Shown here: in pieces, positions 1-5,800 of the stretch
Layout: every line of letters begins with the position of its first letter
Position numbering within the stretch: position 1 is the stretch's first letter
Assembly: GCA_030639495.1 (NCBI GenBank)
Contig: DAOWCP010000103.1
Location: 1 to 7,224, forward strand
From: JAGLTN01 sp023135255
Lineage (GTDB): Bacteria; Planctomycetota; Phycisphaerae; Sedimentisphaerales; Anaerobacaceae
DNA: 7,224 nucleotides
Reading direction: 5' to 3'
The notes under the pieces: generated by a model
Told to the model about the DNA's origin: nothing
Databases searched by the model: none
What the model saw: the letters and a program-made list of their open reading frames with translations, nothing else
Made by a program: the position numbers and the translations under genes

Positions 1-1
1 A

Positions 2-604
2 GGGGCGGCAGTTGTGTGTTATGTCAACAGCTCAGCAGAGGTAAAGGCTGAGAGTGATTGTTGCTGTACAAGCTCTAATGCGATTGAGGTTGTCAAAGCG
101 GTGCCGACGGATGAGCGGATCATTTTTGTTCCTGACTGCCATTTAGGTCAGTATGTCAAAGAGCGCAGTGGACGTGACATAGTGCTTTGGCCCGGGTATT
201 GCCCAACGCATATGTGGTTCAATGAAGCAACTGTCAGAGATGCCAAACGTCTGCATAGCGATGCGTTGGTTTTGATGCACCCTGAGAGCAGTGAGGACGC
301 AAAACCATTGGCTGACGAGCTGCTCAGTACTGGTCAGATGCTGCGGTACGCTGAGCAAAGTGAGGCTGATGAATTTATAATTGCGACAGAGATCGGGATA
401 ATCCATACACTGCAAAAGAATTGTCCGGATAAGAAATTTTACGCAGTGACAGAAAGAGCGGTTTGTGAGAATATGAAACTTATTACGCTTGAGAAGATAT
501 TGTTTTCTCTGGAGAATATGGAGTACGAAGTTACTGTGCCTGTTGAGACAGCAAAGCGTGCAAGAGGCTCGCTCGATCGAATGTTGAGTATTTTGCCTAA
601 GTAG
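2..604 (+). CDS. nadA: Quinolinate synthase NadA, C-terminal part (5' end outside the window)
   Basis: NadA condenses iminoaspartate with dihydroxyacetone phosphate to quinolinate in cytosolic de novo NAD synthesis and holds a [4Fe-4S] cluster on three cysteines. The reading frame is open from base 2 and gives 200 residues. The family is usually about 300-370 residues, so roughly the first 100 or more are missing, including the first cluster cysteine. Visible family motifs are VNSSAEVKAESD (residues 8-19), TSSNA, PDCHLGQYV (44-52), GYCPTH (65-70, second ligand Cys67), MHPES (93-97), ATEIG and CENMKLITLEKI (from Cys155, third ligand), ending in RGSLDRML. Cys6 in VVCYVN and a Cys-Cys-Cys run at 20-22 sit where other NadA proteins have non-ligand residues, so I do not count them as ligands. 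A GTG at 14 is internal to the conserved domain and is not a real start. The next gene is 147 bp downstream, and no T-tract terminator is visible. The identification is firm from motif order. Confidence 0.95.
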   Translation, partial: GAAVVCYVNSSAEVKAESDCCCTSSNAIEVVKAVPTDERIIFVPDCHLGQYVKERSGRDIVLWPGYCPTHMWFNEATVRDAKRLHSDALVLMHPESSEDAKPLADELLSTGQMLRYAEQSEADEFIIATEIGIIHTLQKNCPDKKFYAVTERAVCENMKLITLEKILFSLENMEYEVTVPVETAKRARGSLDRMLSILPK

Positions 605-613
605 TTTTTCATG

Positions 614-691
614 TATACCCTTAAGGGTAGTAAATGCTCGCGAATAAAGCTGTAACTTGTTATTTTTAAGTTAATTACCCGCGGATAAACG
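614..691 (+). repeat. 78-bp palindromic repeat, copy 1 (between nadA and metY)
   Basis: By eye this stretch matches 7147-7224 in the same orientation at 71 of 78 positions, without gaps. It opens with the perfect 14-bp palindrome TACCCTTAAGGGTA (616-629). It then contains the arms TAACTT (652-657) and AAGTTA (667-672) around a 9-nt loop, and ends in a near-palindrome centred on CCGCGG (679-684). The outer arms of the second hairpin, CGCG at 639-642 against CGCG at 679-682, pair less well here than in copy 2. It begins 10 nt after the nadA stop. No T-run follows the first palindrome, so it is not a standard intrinsic terminator. It may be a dispersed REP/MITE-like element or part of the metY control region. 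Confidence 0.8.
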
Positions 692-693
692 GT

Positions 694-722
694 AAAATTC
701 AATTGGTATCAGTATAAAAAAT
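694..722 (+). promoter_or_regulatory. Promoter-like 29-bp block upstream of metY
   Basis: This block starts AAAATT, has AATTGG at 701-706, and ends in TATAAAAAAT (713-722). It agrees at 26 of 29 positions with 2099-2127 before nifU. TATAAA at 713-718 could be a -10 hexamer with a start near 725, leaving a leader of about 27 nt before ATG 752. No good -35 hexamer lies at the usual distance; bases 690-695 read CGGTAA. An alternative pair is TTGGTA (703-708) with TATTAA (727-732). The block is not inside the 78-bp repeat but follows it directly. The promoter role is inferred from composition, position and the shared copy. Confidence 0.45.
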
Positions 723-738
723 CGAATATTAAAAACAC

Positions 739-743
739 AGGAG
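739..743 (+). promoter_or_regulatory. Ribosome binding site of metY
   Basis: AGGAG lies 8 nt before ATG 752. It fixes this start, which also gives the expected N-terminus for the family. Confidence 0.8.
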
Positions 744-751
744 TTAGTAAT

Positions 752-2041
752 ATGGCTGAAGATAGAAAATGTAAATTGGATACAATTGCGCTGCATGGCG
801 GACATGAGCCTGACAGCGATACTTTGAGCAGGGCGGTTCCTATTTACCAGACCAGCAGTTACTGCTTCAGGGACAGCGAACATGCAGCTAATCTTTTTGG
901 GCTTAAAGAAGCGGGTAATATTTATACTCGACTTATGAATCCGACTACGGATGTGCTTGAAAAAAGAATCGCTGAGATGGAAGGCGGCGTCGGTGCGGTT
1001 GCTTTTAGTTCCGGGATGGCAGCGATAACAGCGGCGGTTTTGAATATCTGCAAAAGTGGTGATCATATTGTTTCTTCGAGTTCGCTTTATGGCGGGACGG
1101 GGACTTTGTTCACTCATACATTACCAAGGCTTGGAATTGAGACGACGTTTGTTGATGCATCTGATGCGGAGAATTTTGCAGCTGCAATTACGGATAAGAC
1201 CAGGTTGATATTTATTGAGACGATTGGTAATCCTAAGAACGATGTTCTTGAATATGACAGGATCGCGGAGATCGCACATGAGCACAAGCTGCCTTTGATC
1301 TGCGACAATACTGTTGCATCGCCAATACTTTTCAGACCTATAGAGCACGGGGTTGATATTGTTGTTCATAGCTGTACGAAGATAATTGGCGGCCATGGTA
1401 CGAGCATTGGTGGTGTGGTTGTTGATAGTGGAAAGTTTGACTGGGCAAGCGGCGATTATCCGGAATTGACTGGGCCTGATGAGAGTTATCATGGGTTAGT
1501 TTATACTGAGGCGTTTGGTGAAATGGCTTATATTTTAAAGATAAGAACACAGCAGCTGCGTGATATGGGGGGCTGTTTGTCGCCTTTCAATGCGTTTTTG
1601 CTGATTCAGGGGCTTGAGACGATTGCTTTGCGTGTGCCGAGACATTGTGAGAATGCTTTGGCTTTAGCGAAGTGGCTTGAGCATCAAGATGAGGTTGTGT
1701 GGGTTAATTATCCGGGTTTGAAATCTCATCCGGACTATAAAAGAGCGAAGAAATATCTGCCTGCAGGTCAGGGCGCGATACTTGGATTTGGGGTTAAGGG
1801 CGGTAAGGAAGCTGGTGTTAAATTTATCAATTCGGTTAAACTGGCGAGTCACTTAGCGAATGTTCTTGACAGTAAGACTTTGGTGATACATCCTGCCAGT
1901 ACAACGCATCAGCAGTTGACCGAGGCTGAGCAGGCGGCAGCGGGTGTTTCAGCTGACTATGTCAGAGTTTCAGTTGGCATTGAGCATATAGATGATATAA
2001 TCGCGGATTTTAAACAGGCGTTGAGTAACAGTCAAAGGTAA
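752..2041 (+). CDS. metY: O-acetylhomoserine sulfhydrylase (O-acetylhomoserine aminocarboxypropyltransferase)
   Basis: This is a cytosolic PLP enzyme of the Cys/Met-metabolism family. It joins sulfide (or methanethiol) to O-acetylhomoserine, giving homocysteine (or methionine) and acetate. At 429 residues it has the usual MetY length, longer than the ~380-400 of cystathionine synthases and lyases. Motifs in order: TIALHGGHEPD (11-21), YQTSSY (32-37), YTRLMNPTTDVLEKR (58-72), SSGMAA (86-91), SLYGGTGTLF (111-120, with the stacking Tyr113), IETIGNP (155-161), CDNTVASP (184-191), the PLP-lysine region HSCTKIIGGHG (206-216, Lys210), and YVRVSVGIEHIDDI (403-416, Arg405 for substrate carboxylate). 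Start ATG 752 is backed by AGGAG. The gene follows nadA and precedes nifUS; both of its flanking spacers carry the same promoter-like block, which suggests shared control. Substrate choice within this family (acetyl- or succinyl-homoserine, or O-acetylserine) is assigned by resemblance and length, not proved. Confidence 0.93.
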   Translation: MAEDRKCKLDTIALHGGHEPDSDTLSRAVPIYQTSSYCFRDSEHAANLFGLKEAGNIYTRLMNPTTDVLEKRIAEMEGGVGAVAFSSGMAAITAAVLNICKSGDHIVSSSSLYGGTGTLFTHTLPRLGIETTFVDASDAENFAAAITDKTRLIFIETIGNPKNDVLEYDRIAEIAHEHKLPLICDNTVASPILFRPIEHGVDIVVHSCTKIIGGHGTSIGGVVVDSGKFDWASGDYPELTGPDESYHGLVYTEAFGEMAYILKIRTQQLRDMGGCLSPFNAFLLIQGLETIALRVPRHCENALALAKWLEHQDEVVWVNYPGLKSHPDYKRAKKYLPAGQGAILGFGVKGGKEAGVKFINSVKLASHLANVLDSKTLVIHPASTTHQQLTEAEQAAAGVSADYVRVSVGIEHIDDIIADFKQALSNSQR

Positions 2042-2077
2042 TACCCTGATATATCGGGATACCTGCGGATAAACCGG
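2042..2077 (+). repeat. Shortened relative of the 78-bp repeat, upstream of nifU
   Basis: Immediately after the metY stop there is an imperfect 20-bp palindrome (2042-2061; TACCCTGATA followed by TATCGGGATA, one mismatched pair and one G-T pair). It runs straight into ACCTGCGGATAAACCGG (2061-2077). Those two parts correspond to the first and last parts of the 78-bp repeat (TACCCTTAAGGGTA and TACCCGCGGATAAACGG), with the middle hairpin absent. A small possible hairpin follows, CACGG (2079-2083) with CTGTG (2088-2092). No T-run follows, so a terminator for metY is not supported. The relationship is by eye and weaker than that between the two full copies. Confidence 0.5.
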
Positions 2078-2098
2078 ACACGGAGAGCTGTGATAGCG

Positions 2099-2127
2099 AA
2101 AATTAAATTGGGATCGGTATAAAAAAT
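2099..2127 (+). promoter_or_regulatory. Promoter-like 29-bp block directly before nifU
   Basis: 26 of 29 positions match 694-722 before metY. It includes AAAATT, AAATTGG (2105-2111) and TATAAAAAAT (2118-2127). TATAAA (2118-2123) ends 5 nt before ATG 2129. If it is the -10 element, transcription would begin at or just inside the start codon, giving a leaderless mRNA. Alternatively it may be an operator or an A-rich translation element, with the real promoter further upstream. No Shine-Dalgarno at normal spacing is seen; GGGATCGG (2110-2117) is a poor and distant candidate. Confidence 0.45.
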
Positions 2128-2128
2128 T

Positions 2129-3010
2129 ATGTGGGACTATACAGAGAAAGTTAAGGATCATTTTTTTAATCCGAGAAACGTAGGTGAAATTGAGAATCCC
2201 GATGGTGTTGGTGAGGTTGGTTCGCTGGCATGCGGCGACGCTTTGAAGCTGACGTTTAAGCTTGGCAAAGACGGAAAAATTGTTGACGCCAAGTTTAAAA
2301 CTTTTGGTTGTGCTTCCGCGATAGCAAGTTCGTCGGTATTGACGGAGCTTATTAAAGGCAAGACTATCGATGAGGCAATGAATGTCACTAATAAAGATAT
2401 AGCTGAGTATCTTGGCGGTTTGCCTGACCAGAAGATGCACTGTTCGGTTATGGGCAGAGAGGCTCTTGAGGCAGCGGTTGATAATTATAAGACGGGCAGC
2501 ACTGAAAAGCGTAAGCTCCAGGGTAAGGTGGTTTGTAATTGTTTCGGTGTTACCGAAAATGAGATCGCCAAGGTTGTAATGGAGAATAATCTTCATAGTG
2601 CTGAGGAAGTGACGAACTATTGCAAAGCGGGCGGCGGCTGCGGCGGCTGTAAGGGCGAGATACAGAAGATCATCGAAAGAGTACAGGGTGACAAGATAAC
2701 AGATGCACCGGTCAGTGTGCCTAAAAAGGCAGGCAGGCTGACGAATATTAAAAAGATGCAGCTCGTTCAGCAGACTATCAATGAGCAGGTCAGACCTGCA
2801 TTGCGGGCTCATGGCGGTAATATTGAGCTGGTGGATATTGTGGGCAATAAGGTTATTGTTGCGTTTCGTGGGATGTGCGCACAATGCAAATTAGCGGAAT
2901 TTACGATGAGGGATGTTGTCGAGGCCAAGCTGAAAGAATTTGTCAGCGATGAACTTTATGTTGAAGAAGAAACAGGCTCGGCAAATGAGCCAGGTGAGGG
3001 GAGAGAATAA
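2129..3010 (+). CDS. nifU: NifU, modular Fe-S cluster scaffold (IscU-like, BFD-type [2Fe-2S] and Nfu domains)
   Basis: NifU receives sulfur from the cysteine desulfurase, builds [2Fe-2S]/[4Fe-4S] clusters and passes them to apo-proteins in the cytosol. All three domains of full NifU are present in 293 residues. The N-terminal IscU-like domain (1-125) has scaffold cysteines Cys35 (SLACGDAL, with Asp37), Cys61 (FGCASA) and Cys105 (MHCSVMG). The central [2Fe-2S] domain (about 133-183) has Cys136, Cys138, Cys171 and Cys174 (VCNCFG; GGCGGCKGEI). The C-terminal Nfu domain (about 210-275) has Cys250 and Cys253 (GMCAQC). The N-terminus MWDYTEKVKDHFFNPRN matches known NifU starts, so ATG 2129 is right despite the lack of a clear ribosome binding site. 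The stop is 3 nt before nifS, clearly one operon. No nitrogenase genes are in view, so a general Fe-S role is likelier here, by inference. Confidence 0.96.
   Translation: MWDYTEKVKDHFFNPRNVGEIENPDGVGEVGSLACGDALKLTFKLGKDGKIVDAKFKTFGCASAIASSSVLTELIKGKTIDEAMNVTNKDIAEYLGGLPDQKMHCSVMGREALEAAVDNYKTGSTEKRKLQGKVVCNCFGVTENEIAKVVMENNLHSAEEVTNYCKAGGGCGGCKGEIQKIIERVQGDKITDAPVSVPKKAGRLTNIKKMQLVQQTINEQVRPALRAHGGNIELVDIVGNKVIVAFRGMCAQCKLAEFTMRDVVEAKLKEFVSDELYVEEETGSANEPGEGRE
2996..3003 (+). promoter_or_regulatory. Ribosome binding site of nifS inside the end of nifU
   Basis: GAGGGGAG, within the last codons of nifU, lies 10 nt before ATG 3014. With the 3-nt gap between genes it suggests coupled translation of nifU and nifS. 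Confidence 0.6.
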
Positions 3011-3013
3011 GAT

Positions 3014-4171
3014 ATGAATATTGTGTATTTTGATAATAATGCAACGACGATGGTTGCACCGGAAGTTTTTGAGTCGATGAGGCCTTTCTTTTGTGATAAT
3101 TATGGCAATGCGTCGAGTATGCATAGCTTTGGAGGCAGTGTTGCCAAGGCTGTTAGTAATGCGCGCGAGCAGGTGGCGAGTTTGTTGGGCTGTGATGCAA
3201 GTGAGATTATTTTTACCAGCGGCGGAACAGAAAGTGACAATGCTGCAATAATGGGGACGCTTGTATCTGTGCCGGATCGCAGGAAGATAATCACTACGAG
3301 GGTTGAACATCCAGCGGTGCTTGAGGTTTGCAGGTCTCTTGAGGGACATGGTTACGAGGTGGTCGAAATTGGGGTCGATAAAAATGGCAGGGTTGATATG
3401 GACCAGCTTACCGAGGCAATAGATGATGATACGGCTTTGGTTTCGGTTATGTATGCTAATAATGAGACGGGGACGATTTTTCCGGTTGAAAAAATCGCAG
3501 AGATGGCGGCGGCCAAGGGGGTGGCGTTTCATACTGACGCGGTTCAGGCGGTTGGTAAGCTTGATATTAATCTTTCTAAAAGTGCGATCCATGTGCTGAG
3601 TATGTCCGGCCATAAGCTGCATGCGCAGAAGGGGGTCGGTATTTTGTATGTTAAAAAGGGTACGAGGCTGACGCCTTTTATGCAGGGCGGTCACCAGGAG
3701 GGCGGCAGAAGAGCGGGTACTGAAAATGTACCGGCGATAGTGGGGCTTGGTAAGGCTTGCGAGCTGGCAGCTGAGAATATGGAAAAAGAAAAGACTTTTG
3801 TGCGGGCATTGCGGGACTCGCTTGAGAAGGGGATTCTCGAAACATGTCCGGATAGTTTTGTTAACGGCGATGTTGAAAACAGACTTGTTAATACGACGAA
3901 TATCAGTTTTGAATTTATCGAGGGCGAAGCGATATTGCTGATGATGGACAGGTATGGGATTTGCGCCAGCAGCGGGTCTGCCTGTACGTCGGGTTCGCTT
4001 GAGCCGAGCCATGTGCTTCGGGCGATGGGGGTTCCTTTTACCGCGGCTCATGGATCGATACGGTTTAGCCTGAGCAGATATAATACGCAGGCCCAGGTCG
4101 ATTTTGTGATAGATAAGGTTCCGGCGGTTATAAACAGGCTTAGGGAATTATCGCCATTTGTGACGAAGTGA
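3014..4171 (+). CDS. nifS: Cysteine desulfurase NifS (group I, PLP-dependent)
   Basis: NifS removes sulfur from L-cysteine, leaving alanine and an enzyme-bound persulfide that is handed to the NifU scaffold encoded just upstream. The 385 residues match the family length. Visible motifs: YFDNNATT (5-12) at the N-terminus, FTSGGTESDNAAI (67-79), EHPAV with His99 over the PLP ring, NNETGTIFP (149-157), HTDAVQAVGK (173-182), the PLP lysine Lys201 in SMSGHKLHAQKG, GGHQEGGRRAGTENVP (225-240), and the catalytic Cys324 in ASSGSACTSG on a short group I loop, followed by SHVLRAMG and IRFSLSRYNT. No key residue is missing. ATG 3014 starts 3 nt after the nifU stop. The 3' end faces the tRNA-Leu gene with 19 nt between and no clear terminator hairpin. 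An IscS assignment is less likely because the partner is a full NifU rather than IscU. Confidence 0.95.
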   Translation: MNIVYFDNNATTMVAPEVFESMRPFFCDNYGNASSMHSFGGSVAKAVSNAREQVASLLGCDASEIIFTSGGTESDNAAIMGTLVSVPDRRKIITTRVEHPAVLEVCRSLEGHGYEVVEIGVDKNGRVDMDQLTEAIDDDTALVSVMYANNETGTIFPVEKIAEMAAAKGVAFHTDAVQAVGKLDINLSKSAIHVLSMSGHKLHAQKGVGILYVKKGTRLTPFMQGGHQEGGRRAGTENVPAIVGLGKACELAAENMEKEKTFVRALRDSLEKGILETCPDSFVNGDVENRLVNTTNISFEFIEGEAILLMMDRYGICASSGSACTSGSLEPSHVLRAMGVPFTAAHGSIRFSLSRYNTQAQVDFVIDKVPAVINRLRELSPFVTK

Positions 4172-4190
4172 TTGCGACGGGAAATAAAAA

Positions 4191-4274
4191 TACCGGAGGT
4201 GGGACTTGAACCCACACGCCCTTGCGGGCACGGGATTTTGAATCCCGCGCGTCTGCCAATTCCGCCACTCCGGC
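4191..4274 (-). tRNA. tRNA-Leu (anticodon CAA)
   Basis: On the minus strand the 84 nt fold as a class II tRNA. The acceptor stem is GCCGGAG against CTCCGGT (one G-U pair) with discriminator A. The D-arm contains TTGGCAGA. The anticodon stem-loop is CGGGA-TTCAAAA-TCCCG, so the anticodon is CAA, reading UUG leucine codons. A long variable arm (TGCCCGCAAGGGCGT) is typical of tRNA-Leu. The T-arm is GTGGG-TTCAAGT-CCCAC. CCA is not encoded and must be added. A run of five T follows the 3' end directly. A matching promoter lies just upstream (4290-4318). The gene ends 19 nt from the convergent nifS stop. Confidence 0.96.
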
Positions 4275-4289
4275 GTCGGAAAGCTTGAT

Positions 4290-4318
4290 AAGATATAGGA
4301 TTTGGCGATATTCGTCAA
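4290..4318 (-). promoter_or_regulatory. Sigma-70-type promoter of tRNA-Leu
   Basis: On the minus strand there is TTGACG (4313-4318), a 17-bp spacer, then TATCTT (4290-4295). The predicted start near 4283 lies about 9 nt before the tRNA 5' end. It sits in the 53-bp gap between the upstream membrane-protein gene and the tRNA. Read-through from the proline operon is also possible, since I see no terminator hairpin in that gap. Confidence 0.75.
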
Positions 4319-4327
4319 GAGAAAATA

Positions 4328-4687
4328 TTATTGTTTTGATGTTGGTGTCTGACCAAATCGACCTATAACAGAGATTGCTGTTGCCAGTGGGAAAAACGCG
4401 GTTCCAGGTACCATGCAGTAAATTCCAGCGAGCAATGACCAGATGAGCTTTGTTTTTTTCCCGAAGCGGTAAACGGAAGTAATCCACCATCCAGCTGCGA
4501 ATCCTACGAACAGACCTATGTATAAGCCGATAGGGCCAAAAGTTGCAATGTCGAGGGTGTCGATCAGTATGCCTCCGGCCAGCGGTGCGATTGCGTTGTT
4601 CAGCCTGGCGAAGACAGACGGGGGGTGTTTATTTAGGGATGAGCTGTTGACTCTTTTTACTTCGACTTTTTCAGGGTCTGGTTCCAT
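4328..4687 (-). CDS. Small membrane protein, function unknown
   Basis: I do not recognise a named family. The 119-residue product has a charged, probably cytoplasmic N-terminus (1-28, rich in Glu, Lys and Ser). A hydrophobic stretch follows at 31-50 (with PLAGG and an Asp-Thr-Leu-Asp segment). Two probable membrane helices lie at about 51-73 and 80-108, separated by the basic loop RFGKKTK (74-80). No signal peptide, cysteine pair or catalytic motif is evident; the only Cys is 91. The start ATG (4685-4687) is 11 nt after the proB stop on the same strand. No clear ribosome binding site precedes it, which fits translation coupled to proB. The G/P-rich helices with a central short charged loop suggest a small structural or accessory membrane protein. 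The link to proline synthesis may be only positional. Confidence 0.7.
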   Translation of the reverse strand: MEPDPEKVEVKRVNSSSLNKHPPSVFARLNNAIAPLAGGILIDTLDIATFGPIGLYIGLFVGFAAGWWITSVYRFGKKTKLIWSLLAGIYCMVPGTAFFPLATAISVIGRFGQTPTSKQ

Positions 4688-4698
4688 GGGCAGCTATT

Positions 4699-5799
4699 TT
4701 AGTAATCAAGAAAAACGATGTCTTCGGGGATTATGACTTCGGGACGAGTATCGGGGGTCAGGATTTTTTTTATTTCAGTGCTGTGTTTACCGGCGACGGC
4801 TTTTAGCTGAGAGCTGTCGAGGTTGGTGACGGCTTTTGCTATGTCGTTTATTAAAATAACATCGCCTGTCTGGAAAGAGCCTTTAACTGAGGTGATTCCG
4901 CTTGGCAGGAGGGATTTATGATTTTTAATAGCTTTTACTGCGCCTGGGTCGATGTTTATTGTGCCAGTGGGGCGGCTGTTGATTATCCATCGGCAGCGGT
5001 TGCTTAGTTTTCTTTTTGGCATGAAGACAGTGCCGATATTTGCGCCGGCTATAATTTTTGTTATGACGTTTGGTGTTCGACCGTTAGCGAGGACTATTCG
5101 ACAACCTGCGTTTGAGGCTATCTGCGCAGCTTCGATCTTTGTTTTCATTCCGCCTGTTGCGTGAGTTGAGCCTTTGCCGCCTGAGCTTTTGATTATTTCC
5201 GGTGATATTTCGTAGACTGCTGAGATTGGTTTTGCGTCTTTATTTTTTCTTGGGTCCTTGTCGTAAAGAGCATCGATGTCGCTTAGTATTATTAAGAGGT
5301 CAGCGTCGGCCTTGCTTGCGACGAGTGCGCTTAATTTGTCGTTGTCGCCGAAAGCTGAGCCAATCTCTTCGGTGCTTACGCAGTCGTTTTCGTTTATGAC
5401 TGGGATAACACCGAGGTTTAGAAGCTTTTCGATGGCGTTTTTCAGGTTGAGGTATGTTTTTCTGTTGTTAAGTACCTCGGTGGTCAACAGTACCTGGGCG
5501 ATGGTGACATCGTATTTTGAGAAAGCTTTTCTGTAGGCACGCATCAGCATTGGTTGACCTATGGCGGCACATGCCTGGCGGAGTTTGGTGTCTTTTATCG
5601 AGTTTTTTAATTTTAGCTGAACAGCGCCCATACCGATTGCGCCTGAGGTGACTATCAGGACTTGGCGGTTTGTGTCTAACATGGCTTTGATTTGTTTTGC
5701 GATTCGCCCGACATATGCGGTGTCAATGCTGCCTGCTTTGGTAAGGGTGTTTGTTCCTATTTTTATTACGATTCTTTTTGTTTTAGTGAAGTTTCTCAT
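4699..5799 (-). CDS. proB: Glutamate 5-kinase with C-terminal PUA domain
   Basis: ProB phosphorylates L-glutamate with ATP to gamma-glutamyl phosphate, the first and normally proline-inhibited step of proline synthesis. From ATG 5799 it has 366 residues, close to the family's usual ~367. The amino-acid-kinase domain (about 1-260) shows VIKIGTNTL (11-19), TSGAIGMGA (51-59), INENDCVST (135-143), FGDNDKLSALVASKADADLL (150-169), LSDIDALYDKDPR (172-184) and GGKGSTHATGGMKTKIEAA (207-225). The PUA domain (about 276-366) includes GTINIDPGAVKAI and SFQTGDVILI. A TTG at 5823 in the same frame would add eight residues and overlap proA. I prefer the ATG because it lies 1 nt after the proA stop and gives the usual N-terminus. 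The gene is cotranscribed with proA, here upstream of proB, the reverse of the common proBA order. Confidence 0.94.
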   Translation of the reverse strand: MRNFTKTKRIVIKIGTNTLTKAGSIDTAYVGRIAKQIKAMLDTNRQVLIVTSGAIGMGAVQLKLKNSIKDTKLRQACAAIGQPMLMRAYRKAFSKYDVTIAQVLLTTEVLNNRKTYLNLKNAIEKLLNLGVIPVINENDCVSTEEIGSAFGDNDKLSALVASKADADLLIILSDIDALYDKDPRKNKDAKPISAVYEISPEIIKSSGGKGSTHATGGMKTKIEAAQIASNAGCRIVLANGRTPNVITKIIAGANIGTVFMPKRKLSNRCRWIINSRPTGTINIDPGAVKAIKNHKSLLPSGITSVKGSFQTGDVILINDIAKAVTNLDSSQLKAVAGKHSTEIKKILTPDTRPEVIIPEDIVFLDY

Positions 5800-5800
5800 T

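Noticed and set aside
14..604. nadA as a complete short gene starting at GTG 14
   Set aside because: The frame is open to the window edge and the GTG falls inside a conserved NadA segment, so the gene is simply cut by the window.
616..629. Perfect palindrome TACCCTTAAGGGTA after nadA as an intrinsic terminator
   Set aside because: A 14-bp palindrome with no loop and no T-run downstream does not form a standard terminator. The same palindrome recurs at 7149-7162, where no gene ends.
605..751. SAM or other riboswitch in the metY leader
   Set aside because: The leader from the likely promoter is only about 27 nt, and I see no conserved riboswitch core in the spacer.
1970..2884. Minus-strand open frame (304 codons) antisense to the end of metY and nifU
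   Set aside because: It crosses a spacer and two clear genes, has no family motif, and is a shadow of their coding frames.
2891..4051. Long minus-strand open frame (386 codons) antisense to nifS
   Set aside because: The product is Arg/His/Asn-rich with no recognisable domain and lies entirely opposite the end of nifU and nifS. The codon pattern of those genes explains the lack of stops.
2129..4171. Part of a nitrogen-fixation cluster
   Set aside because: nifU and nifS alone do not indicate nitrogenase, and the neighbours are NAD, sulfur and proline genes.
4140..4490. Minus-strand reading frame of 116 codons with AELADARDSKSRARKGVWVQVPPP
   Set aside because: This is the well-known artefact of translating a tRNA-Leu gene. 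It runs across the tRNA and its promoter and overlaps the membrane-protein gene.
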